Positions 49,924 to 61,122 of a stretch of 64,000 bases of DNA are shown here, one piece after another. Within the stretch, counting starts at the first letter, position 1, and each line of letters opens with the position of its first letter. The translations under genes and the position numbers were made by a program. The notes below the pieces were generated by a model that had not been told where the DNA came from, did not search any database, and saw only the letters and a program-made list of their open reading frames with translations. Source of the DNA: Mycolicibacterium sp. CBMA 247 (GTDB lineage Bacteria > Actinomycetota > Actinomycetes > Mycobacteriales > Mycobacteriaceae). The stretch is from assembly GCF_009729095.1 (NCBI RefSeq), contig NZ_VTGX01000001.1, forward strand, positions 434,001 through 498,000. The letters are read 5' to 3'.

Positions 49924-50613
49924 TCAGGCCAGTAAGGCGGCCACGGCGGACCGCGGGACGCTGGCCTGGCTGGCTCCGGCGGCTTCGGGCAACAGTTCAC
50001 CCTGTCCGAAGAAGAAGATCACCGCGTCGTCGGTGATGGCGAAGTTCTGATAGTGCGCGGGGTCCAGGCCGACCGACGGCGGGATGGCCTGCTCGACGCC
50101 GGACTGCTTCTGCAACTGACGCTGCACGATCGGGTAGATCACGTCCAGCGGCTTGGAGCCCGGCTTGAACAGTGTGTCGAAGGTGATCGGCGCCCGGGTG
50201 GCCATGTTGTAGTTGAACGTCTTGTACCAGGTCTGCGGATGGGCGCCGCCGACGTTCTGATACACCTCGAACCCGAGGCTCTGGGTGTGTGGTGGGGTAC
50301 CCGAGCTGTAGGCAGTGCCCCTGGCGTCGAGGACGTACGGCTGATCGCGTGATCCGGGCATACCCGAGACGTTGACGAATCCGTCGCGGGTCTGGATCAG
50401 GTAATCGGCGACGGCCTGCTGATCCGGATAGCCGACTGGGAACGTGTAATCCAGTGTGTAGGTGGCATTGGCAGTGTGCACCTGACAGGTCTGGTCGGCG
50501 CCGACGGTGCCGCCGAGGTCGGCGCACGCCGACTGCGCGGCTGCCACCGGCATGCCGAGCCAGCCGAGCAGCGCACCGGCCGTCAGCAGCACTGTCACAG
50601 GGGGAATTCGCAT
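49924..50613 (-). CDS. Secreted protein, TB22.2/MPT64-like
   Basis: 229 aa. Signal peptide MRIPPVTVLLTAGALLGWLGMPVAAAQSA; mature part is a DUF3298/RsiV-like domain as in MPT64 (YTLDYTFPVGYPDQQAVADYLIQTRDGFVNVS, FEVYQNVGGAHPQTWYKTFNYNMATRAPITFDTLFKPGSKPLDVIYPIVQRQL). The M. tuberculosis ortholog Rv3036c is a secreted antigen reported to have esterase activity. It ends 25 nt from the convergent lipoprotein gene. Confidence 0.86.
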   Translation of the reverse strand: MRIPPVTVLLTAGALLGWLGMPVAAAQSACADLGGTVGADQTCQVHTANATYTLDYTFPVGYPDQQAVADYLIQTRDGFVNVSGMPGSRDQPYVLDARGTAYSSGTPPHTQSLGFEVYQNVGGAHPQTWYKTFNYNMATRAPITFDTLFKPGSKPLDVIYPIVQRQLQKQSGVEQAIPPSVGLDPAHYQNFAITDDAVIFFFGQGELLPEAAGASQASVPRSAVAALLA

Positions 50614-50687
50614 CGTCAGTCGTCCTCGCAGGCGATCAACTCACACCGGCTGATCACCGGCGTGCTTGGGTCAAGAGTACGTGGCGG

Positions 50688-51776
50688 CTATCGGGACGGC
50701 CGACAAATGAATGCCGTTGCCCGGCTGGCTGCTCCGGAACCCAGTCGCGCGATCACCACCGCCAGGTGTTGGGTGCCGCGCAACCGCATCCGCGACCGCA
50801 GCGCATCGGGATCCACGTCCAGGCCGCGAACCAGGATCTCCAGCGCCCCCACCGAGCGGGCGGTCAGCGCCGCCCGCAGCCGGCGTTCCTGAAAGTGCAG
50901 CCGTTCGAGAACCTCGAAGCCTCGCACCCCGGCGGGCAACTCGTCTCCGGACAGGTAGGCGATGTCGGGGTCGAGCTGCCACAGGTCATGCCGGGCCGCA
51001 TAGTGCCGCACCAGCCCGGCCCGCACCACCGCACCACCGGGGTCGATGATCCAGCGTCCGGCCTCGGCGACCGGGCAATCGTCGGGTTCGGCGTCGGTGA
51101 TTTCTTCGTGGGTTTCGAGCATGCTGGCCCGTCGTCGCACGCCGGGTTCGGTGAGGCCGGGTGACCAAAGGCAGGCTTCGCGCACACTGCCGCCCACCGA
51201 TGTCACCTCGATCTCCCCGGCGAACCCCATCTTGGCGAGCTCGTCGAAATCGATTCCCGGAGCGCACTTCACCACCAGGTCCCGGTCCCGGTAGACGTCC
51301 AAAACCGCGTCGAGCGCCGGGGTGTAGGCCCGGGGGTCGAACCGGCGCCGCCCCCCTGACCGACGGGCCGGGTCGATGATCACCACTGCGTCGCGGGTGA
51401 TCGGTGCCAGGGCGTCGGCCCGGCACAGGTCGACTCCTTCGGTGTTGTTGGCAGCCATCGCCAGCCGCACCGGGTCGAGGTCGCTGCCCAGCAACTGTGC
51501 AGCGCAATCACGCAGTGCCACAAGCTCACTGCCGATCGAGCAGGTGGCGTCGTGAACCCGGGCGCCGGTCAGCCTGCGGGCCCGGTGGGCGGCCACCGGT
51601 GCGGCGGTGGCCTGCTGCAGTGCCTCGTCGGTGAACAGCCACCGGCCCGGGTCGGTGAATTTGGCCTGCGCCCGGCGGCGCAGTTGCACGGTCTCTACGA
51701 GCACCGCCGCGTGGTCGCCGAATTGCGCTCGGACAGAAGCGATGTCGCTGACCAATGCGGCTCCGGACAGCGACAT
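50688..51776 (-). CDS. SAM-dependent methyltransferase with THUMP-like C-terminus (Rv3037c-like)
   Basis: At least 362 aa. SAM motif I is TCSIGSELVALRDCAAQLLGSDLDPVRLAMAANN, then VVIIDPARRSGGRRRFDP; the C-terminal half is the THUMP-like domain family. The coordinates use the first ATG, but conserved-looking sequence VFDLANVAYLRSDAGRRAL is encoded upstream in frame with no standard start before a TAA; GTT at 51848 or CTG at 51839 may be used. Substrate (RNA, protein or sugar) cannot be read from sequence; the ortholog has been linked to the MGLP region. Confidence 0.78.
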   Translation of the reverse strand: MSLSGAALVSDIASVRAQFGDHAAVLVETVQLRRRAQAKFTDPGRWLFTDEALQQATAAPVAAHRARRLTGARVHDATCSIGSELVALRDCAAQLLGSDLDPVRLAMAANNTEGVDLCRADALAPITRDAVVIIDPARRSGGRRRFDPRAYTPALDAVLDVYRDRDLVVKCAPGIDFDELAKMGFAGEIEVTSVGGSVREACLWSPGLTEPGVRRRASMLETHEEITDAEPDDCPVAEAGRWIIDPGGAVVRAGLVRHYAARHDLWQLDPDIAYLSGDELPAGVRGFEVLERLHFQERRLRAALTARSVGALEILVRGLDVDPDALRSRMRLRGTQHLAVVIARLGSGAASRATAFICRPSR

Positions 51777-51847
51777 CCCGGCAACCTGGGTCAGCGCGCG
51801 GCGTCCCGCATCGGAGCGCAGATACGCGACGTTGGCCAGGTCGAAAA

Positions 51848-52861
51848 CTACGACGGCTTAACCCCGGTGACCATCACGTTATAGAACCAGCCCTTGGGCA
51901 CCACCCGGCGCCACACGTTGGCGTCCACCCAGCTCAGCGTGGTCCAGCTGCTGAACGCGAACTTGGCCCAATGCCAGCCCAGGCGCCCCGGCGGCACTGC
52001 GGCCTCGAAGGTACGCACCGGCCAGCCCAGCATCGCCGCGGTGAATTCCTCACTGGCAGTGCGTACTTTCACCGCGCCGGCGTTGGCGGCCATCCGCTCC
52101 AGATCGGCCGGATCGAAGGTGTGCAGGTCGACGACGGCTTCCAGCGCAGCAGCGCGGGAGGACTCGTCGAGTTCGGCCTGGGGCCGGCGCCAGCCGTTGA
52201 GCCAGGGCAGCTTGGTGAGGTTGGTGGTGACGTGCCAGGTCAAGGTGGACAGCTCGCGCGCATACCGGTTGCCGGTCGTGGTGGGCTCGCCGGCGAAGAC
52301 GAAACGGCCGCCCGGCTTGAGCACCCGGACCACCTCACGCAGCGAGAGCTCGACGTCCGGGATGTGGTGCAGCACGGCGTGCCCGACAACCAGGTCGAAG
52401 GTGTTGTCCTCGTACGGGATGCCCTCGGCGTCGGCCACCCGTCCGTCGATGTCCAGGCCCAGTGACTGACCGTTGCGGGTGGCCACCTTCACCATGCCCG
52501 GCGACAGGTCGGTCACCGAACCGCGCCGTGCCACGCCGGACTGGATCAGGTTGAGCAGGAAGAACCCGGTACCGCAGCCGAGTTCAAGGGCCCGGTCGTA
52601 CGGCAGCTCACGCTGCTCTGACTCGGGAACGATGGCATCGAACCGGCCGCGGGCATAGTCGATACAGCGCTGGTCATAGGATATCGACCACTTCTCGTCG
52701 TAGGTTTCGGCTTCCCAGTCGTGGTAGAGCACCTGCGCGAGCTTGCTGTCGTGCATCGCCGCTTCGACCTGCTCGGCCGTGGCGTGCGGGTTAGGAGTCG
52801 GCATGCCAGCCACATCGACCGCCGCATCAGCGTCGGTGCCGGATTCCTTGATGTCAGTCAT
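51848..52861 (-). CDS. Class I SAM-dependent methyltransferase (Rv3038c-like)
   Basis: 337 aa. ALELGCGTGFFLLNLIQSGVARRGSVTDLSPGMVKVA is motif I, FDLVVGHAVLHHIPDVELSLREVVRVLKPGGRFVFAGEP covers motifs II-III. The N-terminal segment HDSKLAQVLYHDWEAETYDEKWSISYDQRCIDYARGRF and a C-terminal SSWTTLSWVDANVWRRVVPKGWFYNV are family specific. Substrate unknown. Its stop shares sequence with the atypical start region of the next gene. Confidence 0.87.
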   Translation of the reverse strand: MTDIKESGTDADAAVDVAGMPTPNPHATAEQVEAAMHDSKLAQVLYHDWEAETYDEKWSISYDQRCIDYARGRFDAIVPESEQRELPYDRALELGCGTGFFLLNLIQSGVARRGSVTDLSPGMVKVATRNGQSLGLDIDGRVADAEGIPYEDNTFDLVVGHAVLHHIPDVELSLREVVRVLKPGGRFVFAGEPTTTGNRYARELSTLTWHVTTNLTKLPWLNGWRRPQAELDESSRAAALEAVVDLHTFDPADLERMAANAGAVKVRTASEEFTAAMLGWPVRTFEAAVPPGRLGWHWAKFAFSSWTTLSWVDANVWRRVVPKGWFYNVMVTGVKPS

Positions 52862-52895
52862 GCAGGGCAGCCTAACGGCCCGGGTCAGGTGAGCG

Positions 52896-53567
52896 TCAGG
52901 GCCGGTCCACCGGTCCGTCGACGGCAGCCTTGGCCGCAGCCAGGACTCCGACCGGATGGTCTACGAATCGTCGCGCCCAGGCCAGTGCCTCGTCGTACAC
53001 GTGGTCGGGTGCCACCATCTGGTCGATCAAGCCGAGTTCCAGCGCCTCCTCGGCCCCGACGAACCGGCCGCTGAACACCAGCTCCTTGGCCTTGCTGGCC
53101 CCGATGGCCTCGGCCAGCCTCGCCCCGCCGCCCGCGCGGGGCGCCAGACCGGCCAGGATCTCGGTTGCCCCGAACTTGACGTTGTCGCCGCTCACCCGCC
53201 AGTCGGCGGCCATGGCCAGGGTCAGCCCGCTGCCCAGCGCGTAACCGGTGATCGCGGCCACGGTGGGCTTGGGGATGGCGGATATGGCCTCGACGCATTG
53301 GCGCAACGCGACGTCAGCGGCAGCGGTCTCGGCGGCGTTCAGCGCGCGCAACTCGGGAACGTCGTCGCCGGCGCAGAAGATCTCGTGCCCGCCGAACAGG
53401 ATCACCACGGAGATGTCGGTGCGTTCACCGAGCTCGTGGGCGGCCGCGACGATCTCGCGGTACATCTGCCGGGTCAGGGCGTTGGTCGGTGGCCGGGACA
53501 GCGTCAGGGTGCCGACCCCGGCCTGTTCCGGCGTCATCCCGGTGACCACGCTGACGAACTCGTTCAC
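52896..53567 (-). CDS. echA17: Enoyl-CoA hydratase/isomerase family protein
   Basis: 223 aa, short for a crotonase. Oxyanion-hole segments [16 protein letters not shown] and [20 protein letters not shown] are intact, with Glu-type catalytic positions replaced by [17 protein letters not shown] as in many mycobacterial EchA proteins. Assigned to EchA17 by order (Rv3039c). It overlaps the NUDIX gene by four bases. Confidence 0.85.
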   Translation of the reverse strand: MNEFVSVVTGMTPEQAGVGTLTLSRPPTNALTRQMYREIVAAAHELGERTDISVVILFGGHEIFCAGDDVPELRALNAAETAAADVALRQCVEAISAIPKPTVAAITGYALGSGLTLAMAADWRVSGDNVKFGATEILAGLAPRAGGGARLAEAIGASKAKELVFSGRFVGAEEALELGLIDQMVAPDHVYDEALAWARRFVDHPVGVLAAAKAAVDGPVDRP

Positions 53568-54418
53568 TGGTTCGATTCCCCGGCCGCGCCACCCCGGCCC
53601 AGGGGCGCCCGATGGTTCCTGGCCGCGTTGTACCGGCCGCTGTCGAAGAACTCGATCTGCCAGCTTCCCTCAGAGAGGGAGAGGTTGGGTTCGATCGCGA
53701 CGATCTTGCGCTCGCTCGCCAGCACGTCGGCGACGGAGCGGCCGTTGAGTGAGTTCAGCTGGGTCCAGGTCGGCGGCAGCAGGAACGAATTCCCCTGCTC
53801 GAAGTCGTCGAGACCGGCCTGCGGGGTGCTCCAGAACGCGCGGTCGGTTTCGGTGTTGTCGCCATCGGCTCGCTGCCCCTCGGGCAGTGCGCCGACGAAG
53901 AAGAAGGTGTCGTAGCGGCGGGTGCGTTCCTCTTTGGGGGTGATCCAGTTGTCCCACGGCCGCAGCAGGTCGGCCCGCAGCACCAGTTTCTCGTTGCGCA
54001 GAAAGTCGGCGAATGACAGTGAGTGGTTGGCCAGGGCGGCGCGCGCGTCCCCGTAGACCGATGCGTCGGAAATGATGCCGGGATCGCCCGAGCCGCTGTC
54101 AGGCCCGGCGAACAGCACCCCGGACTCCTCGAAGGTCTCGCGGGCCGCGGCACACACCAGTGCCTCGGCCAGCCCGGTGTCTACGCCGAGGCGCTGGGCC
54201 CACCAGTCCGGTTCGGGACCGAACCAGGCGATGTCGGCGTTGCGGTCGCGGTCGTCGACCCCGCCGCCCGGGAACACCATCACCCCGGCCACGAATTCCA
54301 TCGCCGCATGCCTGCGCATCATGAAGACTTCAATTTCGGGGGCGACGCTACGGTGCACGTCCCGGACCAGCATCACCGTGGCCGCCGGCCGGGGCACCAG
54401 TGGATCGTCGGTACTCAT
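53564..54418 (-). CDS. NUDIX hydrolase
   Basis: 284 aa. NUDIX box is spread over [13 protein letters not shown] and [19 protein letters not shown] (REXXEEXGU), the bulky arrangement of CoA- and acyl-CoA-hydrolysing NUDIX (Nudt7/19-like) enzymes, which would suit overlap with echA17. ATGA overlaps on both sides join it to echA17 and the ABC ATPase gene. Corresponds to Rv3040c. Confidence 0.86.
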   Translation of the reverse strand: MSTDDPLVPRPAATVMLVRDVHRSVAPEIEVFMMRRHAAMEFVAGVMVFPGGGVDDRDRNADIAWFGPEPDWWAQRLGVDTGLAEALVCAAARETFEESGVLFAGPDSGSGDPGIISDASVYGDARAALANHSLSFADFLRNEKLVLRADLLRPWDNWITPKEERTRRYDTFFFVGALPEGQRADGDNTETDRAFWSTPQAGLDDFEQGNSFLLPPTWTQLNSLNGRSVADVLASERKIVAIEPNLSLSEGSWQIEFFDSGRYNAARNHRAPLGRGGAAGESNQ

Positions 54419-55284
54419 TCTCGCCTCCTGTGCGCCGCACGGCTCCTGGTTCGCCGGGCAAAGTAGCGCCCGTCGAGTATGTCCAGGGCGATCGACTGAC
54501 CGAACGCCTTGGACAAGTTCTCAGCAGTCAACACCTCGGTCAGCAGACCCGAGGCGACCGCCTTGCCTTCCGACAGGATCAGCGCGTGGCTGAATCCCAC
54601 CGGAATCTCTTCCACATGATGGGTGACCAGCACCATGGCCGGCGCGTCGGGGTCGGCAGCCAGATCGGTCAACCGCGCCACCAGTTCTTCGCGACCGCCC
54701 AGGTCGAGCCCGGCCGCGGGCTCGTCGAGCAGTAGAAGTTCGGGGTCGGTCATCAGCGATCGGGCGATCAGGACCCGTTTGCGTTCGCCTTCCGACAGCG
54801 TCCCGTAGGTCCGGTCGGCGAGGTGTTCGGCACCGACGCTTTCCAGCATGTCGATGGCCTGGACGTAGTCGACGTCCTGGTAGTCCTCGCGCCAGCGGCC
54901 CAGTACGGCGTAGCCGGCCGACACCACCAGGTCGCGCACGACCTCGCTGTCGGGGATCCGCTGTGACAACGCCGAGCTGCTGAGCCCGACGCGGGCCCGC
55001 AACTCGGACATGTCGGTGCGGCCCAGCCGTTCACCGAGCACGTAGGCAGTGCCTGACGACGGATGTTCGGTGGCGGCCGCGATCCGCAGCAGCGAGGTCT
55101 TGCCTGCACCGTTGGGGCCGATGACCACCCAGCGCTCGTCGAGCTCGACGGTCCAGGTGATGGGCCCGACGAGGGTGTTGCCGCCTCGGCGCAGGCTCAC
55201 CCTGGCGAAGTCGATCAACAGGTCGGGGTCGGTTCCGTCTCTGTCGTCGCCGGTTGTCGAGTCGGTGCGTTCCCCTGCGGCCAC
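54415..55284 (-). CDS. ABC transporter ATP-binding protein (Rv3041c-like)
   Basis: 289 aa from a GTG at 55284. Walker A GPNGAGKTS, signature TLSEGERKRVLIARSLM, Walker B LLLLDEPAAGLD, H-loop LVTHH; C-terminal SKAFGQSIALDILDGRYFARR. No permease is adjacent, so it may serve a distant partner or a non-transport role (YlmA/ModF-like). Its start overlaps the 3' end of yczE by 70 bp; a TTG further in (before IDFARVSL) would reduce the overlap. Confidence 0.85.
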   Translation of the reverse strand: MAAGERTDSTTGDDRDGTDPDLLIDFARVSLRRGGNTLVGPITWTVELDERWVVIGPNGAGKTSLLRIAAATEHPSSGTAYVLGERLGRTDMSELRARVGLSSSALSQRIPDSEVVRDLVVSAGYAVLGRWREDYQDVDYVQAIDMLESVGAEHLADRTYGTLSEGERKRVLIARSLMTDPELLLLDEPAAGLDLGGREELVARLTDLAADPDAPAMVLVTHHVEEIPVGFSHALILSEGKAVASGLLTEVLTAENLSKAFGQSIALDILDGRYFARRTRSRAAHRRRE

Positions 55285-55931
55285 TCGCCCATCGTAGTGA
55301 TCGGGTCGCGGTCCGCTCGGGCGCGCCCGCCACTGAAATCGTGGAACAACAATGACCGTGGGGTCAGCCGCAGGAACAGCTGTACGAGTGGGCCGATCCC
55401 GAAGGCGTAGACCACCGTGCCGATCCCTACGGTGCCGCCCAGCAGCCAGCCCGCCGCCAGCACAGTCGCCTCGATCCCGGTACGCACCAGCCGCACCGAC
55501 AAACCGGTGCGGGCCACGAGTCCGGTCATCAGGCCGTCGCGGGGCCCGGGGCCCAGTCCGGCGCCGATGTAGAGCACGGTGCTGATGGCGTTGAGCACGA
55601 CGGCACCGATCATCATCGCGATGCGCACCGGCAGCGCCGACGGCGCGGGCAGGACCGCCAGCGTCGCGTCCACCGTGACGGCGATGACGATGACGTTGGC
55701 GACGGTGCCGATCCCGGGCCGGTTACGCAGCGGGATCCAGGCCAGTAGGACGACGACGCCGACGACCGCCGAAGCCATACCGAGGGTCAGCGGAGTGTGC
55801 CGGGTCAGGCCCTGGTGGAAGACGTCCCACGGATCGAGTCCGAGCCCGGCCCGCACCATCATCGCCATCGACACGCCGTAACCGCACAGGCCGACCAGCA
55901 GCAGGGTGCCGCGTTTGAGTGCGGTCCTCAT
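55215..55931 (-). CDS. YczE/YitT family membrane protein
   Basis: 238 aa with five to six membrane helices (LLLVGLCGYGVSMAMMVRAGLGLDPWDVFHQGLTRHT..., AMMIGAVVLNAISTVLYIGAGLGPGPRDGLMTGL). The repeated G-L-G-P/D-W/R-D motif is YczE family. YczE genes are frequently found next to MocR regulators, and one is divergent here. The last 40 residues are a charged soluble tail overlapping the ABC gene. Its ATG overlaps the stop of a small upstream ORF. Confidence 0.85.
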   Translation of the reverse strand: MRTALKRGTLLLVGLCGYGVSMAMMVRAGLGLDPWDVFHQGLTRHTPLTLGMASAVVGVVVLLAWIPLRNRPGIGTVANVIVIAVTVDATLAVLPAPSALPVRIAMMIGAVVLNAISTVLYIGAGLGPGPRDGLMTGLVARTGLSVRLVRTGIEATVLAAGWLLGGTVGIGTVVYAFGIGPLVQLFLRLTPRSLLFHDFSGGRARADRDPITTMGEWPQGNAPTRQPATTETEPTPTC

Positions 55932-56074
55932 GCGTGATCGGGGAATCGGACGCGGATCGCGTCGAGCTCACGACGCACCCGGTGGGCGTCCACATCGTTG
56001 TCGCCGGCCCGGTTGCCGGGCGCGAATATGCGGCGGCATTTGTCCACCAGTCGAGATAGCCACGTTGTACGCAT
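55928..56074 (-). CDS. Small hypothetical ORF coupled to yczE
   Basis: 48 codons from the ATG at 56074, or 60 from a TTG at 56110. The stop overlaps the yczE ATG as ATGA, the coupling used by real genes here. The product is basic at the N-terminus (MRTTWLSRLVDKCRRIF) and mixed-charge at the C-terminus (DAHRVRRELDAIRVRFPDH), with no signal or helix strong enough to be a membrane segment. No family recognised. Coding status is likely but unproven. Confidence 0.5.
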   Translation of the reverse strand: MRTTWLSRLVDKCRRIFAPGNRAGDNDVDAHRVRRELDAIRVRFPDHA

Positions 56075-56113
56075 GTTGCCATTTTTGTGCCGATCTGGAT
56101 TGCTCTTCAATAT

Positions 56114-56131
56114 CCAGTTGGCCCATACTGG
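56114..56131. promoter_or_regulatory. Candidate MocR operator
   Basis: CCAGT (56114-56118) and ACTGG (56127-56131) form an inverted repeat with an 8-nt spacer, and TTGGCC/CTGGCC half-sites repeat in the same orientation. It lies 7 nt before the MocR ATG and upstream of the small ORF and yczE. Confidence 0.4.
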
Positions 56132-56138
56132 CCTTATT

Positions 56139-57578
56139 ATGTCGATCGATATGGCCGCCAGAGCCCTCGATGTAGACCTGTTGGCCCGCGAACTAGGAAA
56201 CTGGCGTACGTCCAGCCAAAGTGGCCCCGCCTATCTCGGCCTGGCCGACGCCATCCGGCTGCTCATCGTGGACGGCCGGGTTCCGGTGGGATCACGCATT
56301 CCCAGTGAACGGGCACTGGCCGATTCGCTGCGGGTGTCGCGCACGACGGTCACCGCAGCCTTCGCACAGCTACGCGAGGACGGTTATCTGCACGCCCGCC
56401 GCGGAGCCCGCAGCACCACCGCCCTGCCCGCGTCCAGCCACGTCCTGCCGGACGCGACTACGCCGACGGTCAGCCTGGCCGCCGCGGCCCTTTCTGCGCC
56501 CGGTACCGCTGTGCTGGAAGCGTTCGCCCATGCCTCTCGCGATATCGCGCCCTATCTGCGCGAGCCCGGTCATGAGCTGATGGGAGTCGGCCCGCTGCGC
56601 GCCGCGATCGCCGAAAGATACTGCGTCCGAGGGTTACCCACCGACCCCGGCCAGATCATGGTGACCAGTGGCGCCCAGCACGCCATCGGTCTGATCCTGG
56701 CCAGCCACACCCGGCCCGGTGACCGGGTGCTCGTCGAGCAACCCACCTATCACGGTGCGCTGTCGGCGATCTCGACCGCCGGGGCGCGGGCGGTCCCGGT
56801 CGCACTCACCGAGGACGGCTGGGAACTCGACGCGATGCAGGCCGCGCTGCGACAGCTCGCCCCGAGCCTGGCCTATCTGGTTCCCGACAGTCACAACCCG
56901 ACCGGGTTCACCCTGCCCGCTGCAGAGCGAAAGCGATTGGGGCAGATCATCTCCGACACGCGCACCCGCACCATCGTCGACGAATCGATCTCCGACATGT
57001 GGATCGACGAGGCGCCACCCGAGCCGCTGGCCGCCTCGGTGCCCCGCGACGATCTGGTGCTCACCATCGGCTCGATGTCGAAATCGTTCTGGGGCGGCCT
57101 GCGGGTGGGCTGGATTCGTGCCGAACGCGGCACGCTGGCCACCATCGCGGCGATCCGTCCCTCGGTGGATCTCGGTACGCCGATCCTCGAACAGCTCGCC
57201 GCGGCAAGGTTGCTCGCGATGCGCGCGGAGGTGCTGCCGGAACGACGCGAGATCCTCCGCGCCCGCAGGGAGTTCCTGGTGGAGCTGTTGGCCCGGGAGC
57301 TTCCAGACTGGCAGCCGGGACATGGTCGCGGCGGGATGTCGCTGTGGGTGCGGCTGCCCGCGCCGATGAGCACGGCGTTGTCGGCCGCCGCGATGCGGCT
57401 GGGTCTGGATGTGCCCGCCGGCCCGCGCTTCGGCGTGGACGGCACGCTGGAGCGGTTCATCCGGCTGCCCTATGCGCTGCCCGAACCCGAACTCGAGGAG
57501 GCGGTGCAACTGCTGGTGCGGGCGTGGCACAGCATCACCGGCACGCTCAGCCCGCAACCGCAGACGCTGGTGGTCTAG
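56139..57578 (+). CDS. MocR-type GntR regulator with aminotransferase domain
   Basis: 479 aa from the ATG at 56139; longer in-frame codons run into the divergent promoter region. N-terminal winged helix (GLADAIRLLIVDGRVPVGSRIPSERALADSLRVSRTTVTAAFAQLREDGYLHARRG), linker, then a class I aminotransferase domain with PLP Lys in TIGSMSKSFWGGLRVGWIR and VPDSHNPTGF. MocR proteins sense PLP or amino-acid aldimines. Divergent yczE is the probable target; no PLP-synthesis or GABA genes are adjacent, so it is not clearly PdxR or GabR. Confidence 0.9.
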   Translation: MSIDMAARALDVDLLARELGNWRTSSQSGPAYLGLADAIRLLIVDGRVPVGSRIPSERALADSLRVSRTTVTAAFAQLREDGYLHARRGARSTTALPASSHVLPDATTPTVSLAAAALSAPGTAVLEAFAHASRDIAPYLREPGHELMGVGPLRAAIAERYCVRGLPTDPGQIMVTSGAQHAIGLILASHTRPGDRVLVEQPTYHGALSAISTAGARAVPVALTEDGWELDAMQAALRQLAPSLAYLVPDSHNPTGFTLPAAERKRLGQIISDTRTRTIVDESISDMWIDEAPPEPLAASVPRDDLVLTIGSMSKSFWGGLRVGWIRAERGTLATIAAIRPSVDLGTPILEQLAAARLLAMRAEVLPERREILRARREFLVELLARELPDWQPGHGRGGMSLWVRLPAPMSTALSAAAMRLGLDVPAGPRFGVDGTLERFIRLPYALPEPELEEAVQLLVRAWHSITGTLSPQPQTLVV

Positions 57579-57585
57579 CTGGCGA

Positions 57586-57885
57586 TCACGGCTGCTGCGT
57601 CATCGCCACGCAGGTGCCGTAATGCTCGAGGGTGCACGGAATCCCGTTCACAGTCGGCACTTGGCCCGGCAGGTTCTGGATCGCGGGTCCCCCGCCGCTG
57701 GGCGGCAGCACCGGCGGCGCCATCCCGCCGCCGGACGAACCGGCCACGCACACGCCCTCGAACTTCGTCGCCACAGTGCCCGACGGGCATCGCTTGGCGT
57801 CGGCAGGTGCCGCGACCGCCAACTGTCCCAGAACCGCCGCGAAGGCGAACACGCCAACCACGACCGTGTGCTTCAGGTTCGCCAT
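57586..57885 (-). CDS. Small secreted protein of unknown function
   Basis: 99 aa. Signal peptide LKHTVVVGVFAFAAVLGQLAVAAPADA with an A-D-A cleavage site; mature part about 70 residues with four Cys (KRCPSGTVATKFEGVCV, GIPCTLEHYGTCVAM) and a Gly/Pro-rich middle. The four cysteines suggest two disulfides. Resembles mycobacterial small exported proteins; no function can be given. It ends 7 nt from the convergent MocR gene. Confidence 0.75.
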   Translation of the reverse strand: MANLKHTVVVGVFAFAAVLGQLAVAAPADAKRCPSGTVATKFEGVCVAGSSGGGMAPPVLPPSGGGPAIQNLPGQVPTVNGIPCTLEHYGTCVAMTQQP

Positions 57886-57931
57886 TCCGACACCCTAACT
57901 CAGGGCGGTGCCGGGTTCGCCCGGCACGGTG

Positions 57932-60979
<3,048 letters not shown>

Positions 60980-61110
60980 TTATCGAAGTGAATCCTAACG
61001 CTCCCCACGGCCTGCCCGTCCCTGGGTCCTACAAACCGTCGTACTGAGTCGCGTCCATACGTCGCGACTTTCGCCTGCGAGGGCCTGACCAGCGATAAGG
61101 CGGTGAATGT

Positions 61111-61116
61111 TACGGT
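61111..61116 (+). promoter_or_regulatory. -10 element of fecB (leaderless)
   Basis: TACGGT ends 6 nt before the GTG at 61123. No ribosome site is present. Confidence 0.5.
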
Positions 61117-61122
61117 CGGCCG

